Assembly: GCA_001298575.1 (NCBI GenBank) | Contig: LJCV01000055.1 | Coordinates: 186,001-250,000, forward strand | Direction of reading: 5' to 3' | DNA from: Actinobacteria bacterium OK074 | Lineage (GTDB): Bacteria > Actinomycetota > Actinomycetes > Streptomycetales > Streptomycetaceae | DNA: 64,000 nt | Shown here: in pieces, positions 56,624-64,000 of the stretch | Position numbering within the stretch: position 1 is the first letter of the stretch | Layout: each line of letters starts with the position of its first letter | Notes under the pieces: generated by a model | Told to the model about the DNA's origin: nothing | Seen by the model: the letters and a program-made list of their open reading frames with translations, nothing else | The model's database searches: none | Program-made: the position numbers and the translations under genes

Positions 56624-57609
56624 GCGCCGGCTCCGTCCCCCTGACCTCCGCCCCCGCCCCGGCCCCCGCCCCGGTCCGCCGGTGGCCGGGCATCGGACGG
56701 CGGGCCGCGGTACGGCTGGGGCACTCGGTCCTGGTCCTGTGGGGGGCCATCACCCTGACCTTCGTCGCGCTGCACCTGACCCGCGGCAGCGTCGTCGACT
56801 CCATCATCGGCAACAACACCCAGGTCACCCCCAGGATCCGGGAACAGATCGTCCAGGAGTACGGACTCGGCCGGCCCGTGTGGCAGCAGTACCTCTCCTA
56901 CCTGGGCCGTCTCCTGCACGGCGACCTCGGCATGTCGTACCAGCTCCAGACACCGGTGGCCGACGCGCTCGGCTCCCAACTGCCCTCCACCCTGGCCCTG
57001 ATGAGCACGGCCACCGTCCTCGCGGTCGTCCTCACCCTGCTCCTGGCGCTGCTCACGGCCGGGCGCGGGCGGTGGCTGCGCGGGCCGGTCTCCTTCCTCG
57101 AAGTGGTCGGCGTCGCCGTGCCCCAGTTCTGGCTCGGCATCCTGCTGCTCACCGTGTTCTCCTTCGGGCTGCACTGGTTCTCCGTGGTCGGCGGCGGCCT
57201 CTCCGGTCTCGTCCTGCCGGCCGTCACCCTGGCCCTGCCCCTGGTCGGCGTGTTGTCGCAGGTGCTGCGCGAAGGACTGGAACGCGCGCTGGACGAGCCG
57301 TTCGCGGTGACCGCGCGGGCCCGCGGCGCGCGGGCCGCCGCCATCGTCCTGCGGCACGCCCTGCGCCACGCGCTGGCCCCGGTGGTCACCCTGCTCGGCC
57401 TCATGGTCGGCGCGATGACCGGAGGCGCGGTCATCGTCGAACAGGTCTACTCCCGGCCCGGTGTCGGCCAGTTGCTGCTCACCGCGGTGACCGGCAAGGA
57501 CATCCCGGTCGTCCTCGGCGTGGTCCTGGTGACGGCGGCCTTCTACGTCGTCGTCAACCTCCTGGTGGACGTCCTCTACCCGATCGTCGACCCGAGGCTG
57601 CGCGACTGA
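56620..57609 (+). CDS. ABC transporter permease (DppB/OppB type)
   Basis: 329 residues with six membrane helices and a proline-rich N-terminus (APAPAPAPVRRW). The EAA-type cytoplasmic loop is [28 protein letters not shown]. The GTG overlaps the substrate-binding protein stop (GTGA). Confidence 0.92.
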   Translation: MSAGSVPLTSAPAPAPAPVRRWPGIGRRAAVRLGHSVLVLWGAITLTFVALHLTRGSVVDSIIGNNTQVTPRIREQIVQEYGLGRPVWQQYLSYLGRLLHGDLGMSYQLQTPVADALGSQLPSTLALMSTATVLAVVLTLLLALLTAGRGRWLRGPVSFLEVVGVAVPQFWLGILLLTVFSFGLHWFSVVGGGLSGLVLPAVTLALPLVGVLSQVLREGLERALDEPFAVTARARGARAAAIVLRHALRHALAPVVTLLGLMVGAMTGGAVIVEQVYSRPGVGQLLLTAVTGKDIPVVLGVVLVTAAFYVVVNLLVDVLYPIVDPRLRD

Positions 57610-58463
57610 TGACCACGCTGACCGTGCCGACCGAACCACCCCTCGCCGCCCGCTCGCCGGTCCGTCCCGGCCTGCTCCTGGCCGCCGTCTTCCTCGTCCT
57701 GCTGGCCGTCGCCACCGTCGCCCCCGGACTGCTGGCCCACGGCTCCCCGGACACCGCCTCCGCGCTCGACATCCTGCGGCCGCCCGGCTCCGCGCACCTG
57801 CTGGGCACCGACCAGAACGGCCGTGACCTGTACACCCGGGTCGTGTACGGCACCCGCGGCTCGGTCCTGACGGGCCTCGCGGCCACCGCGCTCGCGCTGG
57901 CCGCGGGCACCCTCCTGGGCACCCTGGGCGCGCTGGGCGGCCGGGTGGCCGACATGGCGGTCATGCGCCTGGTGGACATCCTGCTCGCGGTGCCCGGCAT
58001 GGTCATGGCGCTCCTCGTGATCACCGTCGCCGGAGCCGGAACCGTCAACTCCGTCGTGGCCATCGCGGTCATCGGTGTGCCCGGCTACGCCCGGCTGATC
58101 CGCGGCCAGATCCTGGTCGTACGGCGGTCGGCGTACGTGGAGGCCGCCGTCGCGCTCGGCACCCGGCCCGCCAGGATCGCCGTCCGGCACGTCGTGCCCA
58201 ACGCCCTGCCGCCGGTGCTGCTGTTCGCCACCATCGGCACCGGCGCCGCGATCGGCGCCGAGGCCGCGCTGAGCTTCCTCGGCCTGGGCCCACGCCCGCC
58301 GGCACCGCAGTGGGGCGCCATGCTCCAGCAGGGCCAGGAGTACTTCTCCGTCGCCTGGTGGACGGCGGTCGTCCCCGGCGTGGCCCTGACCCTGACCGTC
58401 CTGTCGGTGACCGTGACCGGCCAGTATCTGCAACGCCGGTTCGAGGGGAGGTGGGCGCGGTGA
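57609..58463 (+). CDS. ABC transporter permease (DppC/OppC type)
   Basis: 284 residues with about six helices. The family sequence LLGTDQNGRDLYTRVVYGTRGSVLTG follows the first helix, and the EAA loop is EAAVALGTRPARIAVRHVVPNALPPVL. The start overlaps the previous permease stop (TGATG). Confidence 0.92.
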   Translation: MTTLTVPTEPPLAARSPVRPGLLLAAVFLVLLAVATVAPGLLAHGSPDTASALDILRPPGSAHLLGTDQNGRDLYTRVVYGTRGSVLTGLAATALALAAGTLLGTLGALGGRVADMAVMRLVDILLAVPGMVMALLVITVAGAGTVNSVVAIAVIGVPGYARLIRGQILVVRRSAYVEAAVALGTRPARIAVRHVVPNALPPVLLFATIGTGAAIGAEAALSFLGLGPRPPAPQWGAMLQQGQEYFSVAWWTAVVPGVALTLTVLSVTVTGQYLQRRFEGRWAR

Positions 58464-60169
58464 ACGGTGCCGACACCCCGGCTCCGGTGCCCTCGGCGGA
58501 AGTGGCCCCGGACGCCCCGGACCCGTACGTCCCGGCCCCGGACTCCGGCGCCGGACTGCTCGAAGTGCGGGACCTTTCCGTCGTCTTCGGCTCCGGCACG
58601 AAGGCGGTACGGGCGGTGCGTGGCGCCTCGTTCGCGCTGCGCGCCGGGGAGTGCCTGGCCATCGTCGGCGAGTCCGGGTCCGGCAAGAGCGCGACCGCCC
58701 GGGCCCTGGTCGGCCTGGCCGGTGCCCGGGCCCGTACCTCCGCGTCCGTGCTGACCCTGGACGGCACCGACCTCATGAGCCTCACCGACCGGGGATGGCG
58801 CCGGATCCGCGGCCGTGAGGTGGGCCTGGTCCTCCAGGCGGCGCTGGTCGCCCTGGACCCGCTGCGCCGGGTGGGCCAGGAGATCGCCGAACCGCTGCGG
58901 GTGCACCGCACGGTGCCGGCCGAGCAGGTCGACGGGCGGGTGCGGGAACTGCTCACCGTCGTCGGCGTACCGGAACCCGAACTGCGCGCCGCCCAGCGGC
59001 CGGGGCAGCTCTCCGGCGGGCTGCGGCAGCGCGCGCTGATCGCGTCCGCCATCGCCTGCGGGCCCCGGGTGGTGATCGCGGACGAGCCCACGACCGCCCT
59101 CGACGTCACCGTGCAGGCCCAGATCCTCGACCTGCTCGCCGGCCTCAAGGCGGCCGGCACCGCCGTGCTCCTGATCAGCCACGACCTCGCGGTGGTGGCC
59201 CGGCTGGCCGACCGGATCGCGGTGATGAAGGACGGCCGTTTCGTCGAACAGGGCCCGGCCGCGGAGGTGTTGCGCGCCCCCCGGCACCCCTACACCCGGC
59301 TGCTGCTCGACGCGGTTCCCGGCAGCCGCCGTCGTACCGCCACCGGCAAAACCGGCGGCCGGGGTGAGGCGGGCGCCGACCGCCCCGTCGTCGTCGAGGC
59401 GCGCGGGCTCGTCAAACGGTTCCGGCGGCCCGCGGGGCAGGGCACGTTCACCGCGGTCGACGGAGTCTCGTTCACGCTGCGGGCCGGTGAGACCCTCGGC
59501 GTGGTGGGGGAGTCCGGGTCGGGCAAGACGACGCTCGCCCGGATGGTCCTCGGCCTCACCGCCCCGGACGCCGGCGCCGTCGAACTCGACGGCGCGCCCT
59601 GGAGCGCGCTGGACGAACGACGGCGGCGGGTCCTGCGCGGCCGGATGCAGACCGTCTACCAGGACCCGCTCAGCTCCTTCGACCCCCGGCACACCGTCCG
59701 GCGGCTGCTGGGCCACGCGCTGCGGGCCGCGGGGGAGCCGGGCGGGCGGGCCGCCCGCGAGCGGATCGCCGAACTGCTGCACCAGGTCGGCCTGGACCCG
59801 GCGCTCGGTGCCCGCCGCCCGGCCGAACTCTCCGGCGGCCAGCAGCAGCGGGTGGCGATCGCCCGCGCGCTGGCCACCCGGCCCCGTACCGTCGTCTGCG
59901 ACGAACCGGTCTCCGCGCTGGACGTGTCCGTCGCCGCGCAGGTGCTCGACCTCTTCACCGAACTCCAGGCCGAGTTGGGCATGTCGTACCTGTTCATCTC
60001 GCACCATCTGGGCGTGATCCGTGAGGTCAGCGACCGGGTGCTGGTGATGAAGGACGGCCGGGTGGTCGAATCGGGCGACGTGGACACGGTGTTCGACCAT
60101 CCACGCCACCCCTACACCCGGGCGCTGCTCGCGGCGGTACCCCGGCTGGACGCCGCCGGGCCCGGATGA
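58460..60169 (+). CDS. ABC transporter ATPase with two fused nucleotide-binding domains (DppD-DppF type)
   Basis: 569 residues with two complete ATPase domains. Domain 1 (about 35-285) has Walker A GESGSGKSA, signature LSGGLRQRALIA and Walker B VVIADEPTTALD. Domain 2 (about 310-560) has GESGSGKTT, LSGGQQQRVAIA and VVCDEPVSALD. Each ends with the Opp-type HPYTR extension. GTG start overlaps the permease stop (GTGA) with GGGGAGG upstream. Last gene of the importer. In a biosynthetic cluster such a transporter may serve uptake, signalling or self-resistance. Confidence 0.95.
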   Translation: MNGADTPAPVPSAEVAPDAPDPYVPAPDSGAGLLEVRDLSVVFGSGTKAVRAVRGASFALRAGECLAIVGESGSGKSATARALVGLAGARARTSASVLTLDGTDLMSLTDRGWRRIRGREVGLVLQAALVALDPLRRVGQEIAEPLRVHRTVPAEQVDGRVRELLTVVGVPEPELRAAQRPGQLSGGLRQRALIASAIACGPRVVIADEPTTALDVTVQAQILDLLAGLKAAGTAVLLISHDLAVVARLADRIAVMKDGRFVEQGPAAEVLRAPRHPYTRLLLDAVPGSRRRTATGKTGGRGEAGADRPVVVEARGLVKRFRRPAGQGTFTAVDGVSFTLRAGETLGVVGESGSGKTTLARMVLGLTAPDAGAVELDGAPWSALDERRRRVLRGRMQTVYQDPLSSFDPRHTVRRLLGHALRAAGEPGGRAARERIAELLHQVGLDPALGARRPAELSGGQQQRVAIARALATRPRTVVCDEPVSALDVSVAAQVLDLFTELQAELGMSYLFISHHLGVIREVSDRVLVMKDGRVVESGDVDTVFDHPRHPYTRALLAAVPRLDAAGPG

Positions 60170-60253
60170 CGCGGCGGTCGCGGGCGGGGACCCGGGGGCG
60201 TGCGGAATGCGGGACAGGGTGCACAGGGGACACGGGACGGAGACGGATCGGAC

Positions 60254-60949
60254 ATGGCGGACAGCACACTCGCGGTGGTCGGCGCGGGCCCGGGACTGGC
60301 CATGGGGGTCGCCCGCGCGTTCGGGCGGCGTGGCTTCCGGGTCGGGCTCGTCGCCCGCAATGAGCACCGGCTGAAGGAACGGGTCGCCGAACTGGCCGGC
60401 GCCGGTGTCGAGGCGGCGGCCTTTCCCGCCGACGTCCGGGATCCGGCGGCCCTCACCGGCGCGCTCGACGCGCTGGCAGAGCGGCTGGGGCCGGTGGACG
60501 TCCTGGAGTACGGCCCCGATCCGGGCGCCGCGGGCATCACCGGCGCGGCGGCCAGCACCGCCGAGTCCGCCACCGCGCAGTTCGAACTCGTCGTCAGGGG
60601 CGCGCTGGTGGCCGCCCAGCACGTCCTGCCCGGCATGCTGGAGCGGGGGGACGGAGCGCTGCTCCTGACCACCGGAGCTTCCTCGGTCGTCCCCATGCCG
60701 ATGCTCGGCAACGTCGGTATCGCCATGGCCGGCCTGCGGAACTGGGCGCACGCGGCGGCCGTCGAACTGCGCCCGCGCGGCGTCTACGTCGGCACCGTCA
60801 CCGTCGCCACGGCCGTCTCCGCCGACAACCCGGTCGGTTCTCCGGACGCCATCGGCGATCTCTACCACGACATGTATGTGCGCCGGGACCGGGTGGAGGA
60901 AGTGGTCGGCGATCTGGAGGCGATCCGGGCCATGGTCGCCGCGCTGTGA
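60254..60949 (+). CDS. Atypical short-chain dehydrogenase-like protein without Tyr-x3-Lys
   Basis: 231 residues. It has the NAD(P) motif VVGAGPGLAMGVARAFGRRGFRV (GxGPGxG rather than TGxxxGxG) and a Ser region LTTGASSVVPMP, but the segment where YxxxK should be is NVGIAMAGLRNW, lacking both residues. It belongs to a streptomycete SDR subgroup of unknown activity. Lies 84 nt after the ABC ATPase; convergent with the SDR at 60981. Confidence 0.78.
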   Translation: MADSTLAVVGAGPGLAMGVARAFGRRGFRVGLVARNEHRLKERVAELAGAGVEAAAFPADVRDPAALTGALDALAERLGPVDVLEYGPDPGAAGITGAAASTAESATAQFELVVRGALVAAQHVLPGMLERGDGALLLTTGASSVVPMPMLGNVGIAMAGLRNWAHAAAVELRPRGVYVGTVTVATAVSADNPVGSPDAIGDLYHDMYVRRDRVEEVVGDLEAIRAMVAAL

Positions 60950-60980
60950 CCGGTGGGCGGCCGGGCGCGGCGCGAGCGGG

Positions 60981-61847
60981 TCAGCCGGGCAGCAGGTCGG
61001 ACCGGCCGAGGCTGGACAGGAGCTTCTCCGTCATCGTGTGCAGCCGCGCCGCGTCGGCGCGGTCGTAACCCCTGGCGTATTTGGGCGACTCCATGTCGAT
61101 GCGGTGCCGGCCGCGGAAGGCGCTGATCCGGTCGGTCGGCGGGTTCTCCAGGAGTTCCAGCAGCGGGAGGACCCCGGTCGCGACCGGTTTGCCGCGCAGC
61201 GCGAGCGTGGTGAGCGCGAGGAGCTTCCACGGCTGGCCCAACTCGCGCTGGAGATTGGTGCGGACGACGTCGGGGTTGAACAGGACGTACGGGATGCCCG
61301 CGGGGTCGGGCCGGCCGGCGAACCCGACGCCCAGCAGATCCGTCGCCCGGGCCGCCTGCATCAGCGCCCGGAACCCGCCCCGGCCCCGCGTGAACTGCGG
61401 GTCGTCCCAGTACACACGGCCGGCCGGGGTGCCGGTACCGCACACGTTCACCACCAACGGGCCCTCGGCGCGGCCGAGTTGGGGGAGCAGCCCGTAGGAG
61501 AGCAGAAAACGGCTGAGGTAGGACAGGGCGAAGTTCTGCTCGACGCCCTCCGCGGTGTGGCCGAGCCCGGTGCGGTACCGCTGGGCGCACAGCACCAGCC
61601 GGTCGAGGCGGTCGAACCGGCCGCGTACCTCGTCCAGGACCCGGCTGTTCTCGCTCACCAGCCGCAGGTCGGCCCGTACGAAGGCGGCACGGTCGGCCGC
61701 CCCCGCCCCGCGGGCCGCGGCGAGGAACGCCTCGCCCTTGGCGCGGGTGCCGCCGACGGCGATCACCCGGTCTCCCCCGGCCAGCGCGTGGAGCGCGACG
61801 GCCCGGCCGATGCCGTCGGTGCCGCCGGTGACGAGTAGGTTCTTCAT
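60981..61847 (-). CDS. Short-chain dehydrogenase-like protein (paralogue of 51422-52324)
   Basis: 288 residues. Rossmann motif VTGGTDGIGRAVALHAL; LVLCAQRYRTG in place of NNAG. The catalytic segment reads FRALMQAARATDLLG, again without Tyr/Lys, exactly as in the paralogue at 51422. Shared C-terminal features include DRISAFRGRHRIDM against [19 protein letters not shown]-like direct repeat lies 80-97 nt upstream in the correct orientation. Confidence 0.8.
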   Translation of the reverse strand: MKNLLVTGGTDGIGRAVALHALAGGDRVIAVGGTRAKGEAFLAAARGAGAADRAAFVRADLRLVSENSRVLDEVRGRFDRLDRLVLCAQRYRTGLGHTAEGVEQNFALSYLSRFLLSYGLLPQLGRAEGPLVVNVCGTGTPAGRVYWDDPQFTRGRGGFRALMQAARATDLLGVGFAGRPDPAGIPYVLFNPDVVRTNLQRELGQPWKLLALTTLALRGKPVATGVLPLLELLENPPTDRISAFRGRHRIDMESPKYARGYDRADAARLHTMTEKLLSSLGRSDLLPG

Positions 61848-61926
61848 CGGATTCCTGATGTCGCCCACAAGGGGAATTATGGAACAATGCCGACGGCAGT
61901 ATGGCCGGACAGGCCCCGTCGGCATA

Positions 61927-61944
61927 ACCCCTAACCTGCCCCTA
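61927..61944 (-). promoter_or_regulatory. SARP-like direct repeat upstream of the SDR at 60981-61847
   Basis: On the minus strand: TAGGGGC (61944-61938), AGGT, TAGGGGT (61933-61927), with an 11-bp period, 80-97 nt upstream of the SDR ATG at 61847 and 120 nt from the divergent FMN reductase start. Confidence 0.55.
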
Positions 61945-62064
61945 CAGTTTTCCGGCGGTGATGCCCACCGGTACTCCCTGGCCGGGATTCCGTGAACGGG
62001 CCCGCCGCGGCCGACGGGCGGGTATCATTCCCCGGATTCACCGACGCTGCCCTGGAGGTTTCCC

Positions 62065-62700
62065 ATGCCCAGAGTTCTCGCTGTTTCCGGTTCTCTGCGG
62101 AAGGATTCCTATAACAGTGCCCTGTTGCGGGTACTTCCCTCGCTGGCGCCCGCCGGAATGGAGTTCGACTTCTTCGAGGGGCTTCAGGAACTGCCCCTCT
62201 ACTGCGAGGACCTGGACACCGACCAGCCGCCCGAGGCCGTCGTGCGGCTGAGAACCGCGATAGCGGAACACGAGGCCGTCGTCATCGCCACCCCCGAGTA
62301 CCTGCACGCCCTGCCCGGAGTGGTCAAGAACGCCATCGACTGGGCGTCGCGTCCGATCTCCGCCCCGGCGCTGTGCGGCAAGGTCGTCCTGATCCTGGTC
62401 GCCACCCCGGGCCGGGCCTACGGCTTCCGCAGCCTCGCCGACGCCGCCCAGGTCATCTCCGGCCTGCGGAACGTGGTGGTCCCGGCGCCCGAGGTGGTGG
62501 TCAACTCCGCGCAGAACGTGATCGTCCCGGACGAAAGCGGCGGCTGGCGGCTGGACGACCCGGCGGCGTGCGCGTTCATAGGGGTGCAGCTCGGCATCAT
62601 GGCCGACCTGGTCGAGGCGGGCGTCGCCAAGGCCCTGGAGTCGGCGTTCCGGCAGCGCAGCGCCGAACTCGCCCGGTTCTTCCAACGCCCGGCGGAGTAG
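62065..62700 (+). CDS. NADPH-dependent FMN reductase family protein
   Basis: 211 residues of flavodoxin fold. The FMN-binding loop is SGSLRKDSYNSALLR, and TPEYLHALPGVVKNAIDWASR is the family signature. It could supply reduced flavin to an oxygenase or reduce a quinonoid intermediate. TGGAGG precedes the ATG. Divergent from the SDR at 60981. Confidence 0.9.
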   Translation: MPRVLAVSGSLRKDSYNSALLRVLPSLAPAGMEFDFFEGLQELPLYCEDLDTDQPPEAVVRLRTAIAEHEAVVIATPEYLHALPGVVKNAIDWASRPISAPALCGKVVLILVATPGRAYGFRSLADAAQVISGLRNVVVPAPEVVVNSAQNVIVPDESGGWRLDDPAACAFIGVQLGIMADLVEAGVAKALESAFRQRSAELARFFQRPAE

Positions 62701-62783
62701 CGGAGGGCAGCCGTCCCGGGGCGCGACGGCCCGCACCGGGGGAGAGACCTGCCGTGCGGGGGCGGGCGGCGGTACGGGCCGGT

Positions 62784-62790
62784 TAGGGGT
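62784..62790 (+). promoter_or_regulatory. Single TAGGGGT heptamer upstream of the thioesterase gene
   Basis: TAGGGGT (62784-62790), followed at 9-bp steps by TCGGGGC (62793) and ACGGGGC (62802). It lies 80 nt before the thioesterase start. Weaker than the 11-bp-period pairs elsewhere. Confidence 0.3.
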
Positions 62791-62869
62791 TGTCGGGGCG
62801 GACGGGGCCGGGAAACCCTGGGGCCCTGCACCTCCGCAACACACCCCCGTACGAAGGGAGTCCCGCCCC

Positions 62870-63622
62870 GTGGGCGGTCACGACGCGTGGATCACCCGCT
62901 TCCGGCCGCTGCCGGACGCCCCGGTACGACTGGTCTGCTTCCCGCACGCCGGGGGCTCGGCCGGTTTCTTCTTCCCGCTGGTGGAGCCCCTCGCCCCCGA
63001 CGTCGAACTGCTCGCCGTCCAGTACCCGGGCCGGCAGAACCGCAGACTCGAACCCTGCGTGGACGACATCGGCGCCCTGGCCGACGCGGTCGCCGCGGCG
63101 CTGGCGGAGGGCGGCCGGTCCGACGACCGCCCGCTGGCCCTGTTCGGCCACAGCATGGGCGCGGTCGTGGCCTTCGAGACCGCCCGCCGGCTGGACCGGC
63201 CACCGCTGCGGCTGTACGCCTCCGGGCGGCGCGCACCCGGTACCCACCGGGCGGAGCACGTCCACCGCCGCGACGACGACGGCATCGTCGCCGAACTGCG
63301 CGAGCTCAGCGGTACCGACAGCAGAATCCTCGGCGACGAGGAGATCCTGCGCATGATCCTCCCGGCGATCCGCGCCGACTACCGGGCCGTCGAGACCTAC
63401 CGCCCGGCCCCCGGCGCCACCGTCGACTGCCCGGTCAGCGCGCTGGTCGGCGACAGCGACCCCAGGGTCACCCTCGACGAGGCGCGGGCCTGGGCCGGAC
63501 ACACCACCGGTCCGTTCGACCTGACCGTTTTCACCGGCGGGCACTTCTATCTCGCCGACCACCAGCAGGACGTGATCCGGCTGATCGTCCGCGGGCTGCG
63601 GGATCCCGCAGCCAAAAATTGA
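62870..63622 (+). CDS. Type II thioesterase (alpha/beta hydrolase)
   Basis: 250 residues. It has VRLVCFPHAGGSAGFFFPL at the N-terminus, the nucleophile motif FGHSMGAVVAFE (Ser near 99), an Asp in ALVGDSDPRV and His in FTGGHFYL, the full catalytic triad. These editing thioesterases remove wrong acyl groups from PKS or NRPS carrier proteins, so a PKS/NRPS core should lie nearby, beyond the right edge. GTG start after AGGGAG. Confidence 0.93.
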   Translation: MGGHDAWITRFRPLPDAPVRLVCFPHAGGSAGFFFPLVEPLAPDVELLAVQYPGRQNRRLEPCVDDIGALADAVAAALAEGGRSDDRPLALFGHSMGAVVAFETARRLDRPPLRLYASGRRAPGTHRAEHVHRRDDDGIVAELRELSGTDSRILGDEEILRMILPAIRADYRAVETYRPAPGATVDCPVSALVGDSDPRVTLDEARAWAGHTTGPFDLTVFTGGHFYLADHQQDVIRLIVRGLRDPAAKN

Positions 63623-63636
63623 GGGTGCGCGCACGC

Positions 63637-63654
63637 ACCCCTATCCGGCCCCTA
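63637..63654 (-). promoter_or_regulatory. SARP-like direct repeat downstream of the thioesterase
   Basis: On the minus strand: TAGGGGC (63654-63648), CGGA, TAGGGGT (63643-63637), with an 11-bp period. In this orientation it points into the thioesterase gene, unlike the others; it may instead serve the gene starting near 63933. Confidence 0.4.
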
Positions 63655-63847
63655 GGCACCCGGGAATTCGACAATATCCGATGTACAGTCGATCGAGTCG
63701 ATTCCCATGACGCAGTGCGGCGTCAATGCGGAACAATCGAAGACATCAACGGCATCAATACGGGACGCCAATTAAAGGCGTCGAGGCCCCGTTCCGGGTG
63801 TGAATGCAGGATGCCGACACGGGATGTGTGCAACAGCTGAGGACGTG

Positions 63848-63877
63848 CGGAACAGCGACGTTCGGAACAGCGACGTT
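63848..63877. repeat. 15-bp tandem duplication in the intergenic region before the right-edge gene
   Basis: CGGAACAGCGACGTT is repeated at 63848-63862 and 63863-63877, with a degenerate third copy starting at 63878. The region 63623-63932 holds no gene that I can support. Confidence 0.85.
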
Positions 63878-63932
63878 CAGAACGGCTGAGGAAACAGATC
63901 TGTCCGGCCCATTTCCTAATCCGGGGTGAGAA

Positions 63933-64000
63933 ATGATCGGAACGCCGCTTCTGACGCATGGTGCAGCAGCCGATGAGTCGACCGAGGAGGACATGGCGTT
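63933..64000 (+). CDS. Start of a gene truncated by the right edge
   Basis: An ATG at 63933 after GGGGTGAG opens a frame reading MIGTPLLTHGAAADESTEED then MA. A second in-frame ATG at 63993 follows a strong GAGGAGG and could be the true start. Too little sequence to name the product. Confidence 0.45.
   Translation, partial: MIGTPLLTHGAAADESTEEDMA

Noticed and set aside
63723..63994. Minus-strand ORFs at the right edge
   Set aside because: Cys/Arg-rich chance frames over the 15-bp repeat; no ribosome site or family.

Overview
The sequence is very GC-rich, with strong third-position GC bias, GTG/ATG starts, frequent 4-nt GTGA/ATGA start-stop overlaps and actinobacterial gene families. It looks like a Streptomyces (or close relative) chromosome. 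There are no tRNA or rRNA genes, insertion sequences or CRISPR arrays in the window.

Region 1 (about 1-41.6 kb) reads as a low-oxygen/dormancy island. It holds a DosR/DevR-like response regulator (3414-4115) and many relatives of Mycobacterium Dos-regulon proteins: a P1B-type metal ATPase, an Acg-type nitroreductase (here frameshifted), an Rv1733c-like membrane protein, four tandem-domain universal stress proteins and two CBS-BON proteins. With them are anaerobic/fermentative enzymes: carbamate kinase, zinc alcohol dehydrogenase, GAPDH, a Pat-type acetyltransferase/acyl-CoA synthetase, a complete group 3b-like NAD(P)-linked [NiFe] hydrogenase (beta, gamma, small, large) with hypC/D/E/F and its endopeptidase, pyruvate phosphate dikinase, and pyruvate formate-lyase with its activase. 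Twelve loci in this half, and none found in the other half, carry 14-bp near-palindromes of the form GGGCCG-NN-CGGCCC, mostly paired at about 22 bp. I infer that these are the operators of the DevR-like regulator and that they tie the island into one regulon. Inserted in it are a TPP-enzyme/truncated FAD-oxidase/DASS transporter group and a divergent MMPL/TetR pair.

Region 2 (41.6-42.6 kb) is a boundary with a decayed aminoglycoside-phosphotransferase-like pseudogene and terminator hairpins.

Region 3 (42.6-64 kb) is the flank of a specialised-metabolite gene cluster: two methyltransferases, NmrA-type reductase-P450-ferredoxin, a TTA-containing LuxR (LAL) activator, an HxlR regulator, three atypical short-chain dehydrogenases, a bicovalent-type FAD oxidase, a peptide/nickel-type ABC transporter, an FMN reductase, a type II thioesterase and two paralogous small beta-rich proteins (one exported, one not). 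Repeats of the form TAGGGGY-N4-TAGGGGT, spaced like SARP-binding sites, precede several of these genes. No core synthase is in view; another gene begins at the right edge, so the cluster probably continues beyond 64 kb.

Several genes are damaged by short tandem duplications (14 bp in the nitroreductase, 23 bp in the FAD-oxidase remnant). Convergent gene pairs are separated by long perfect hairpins.
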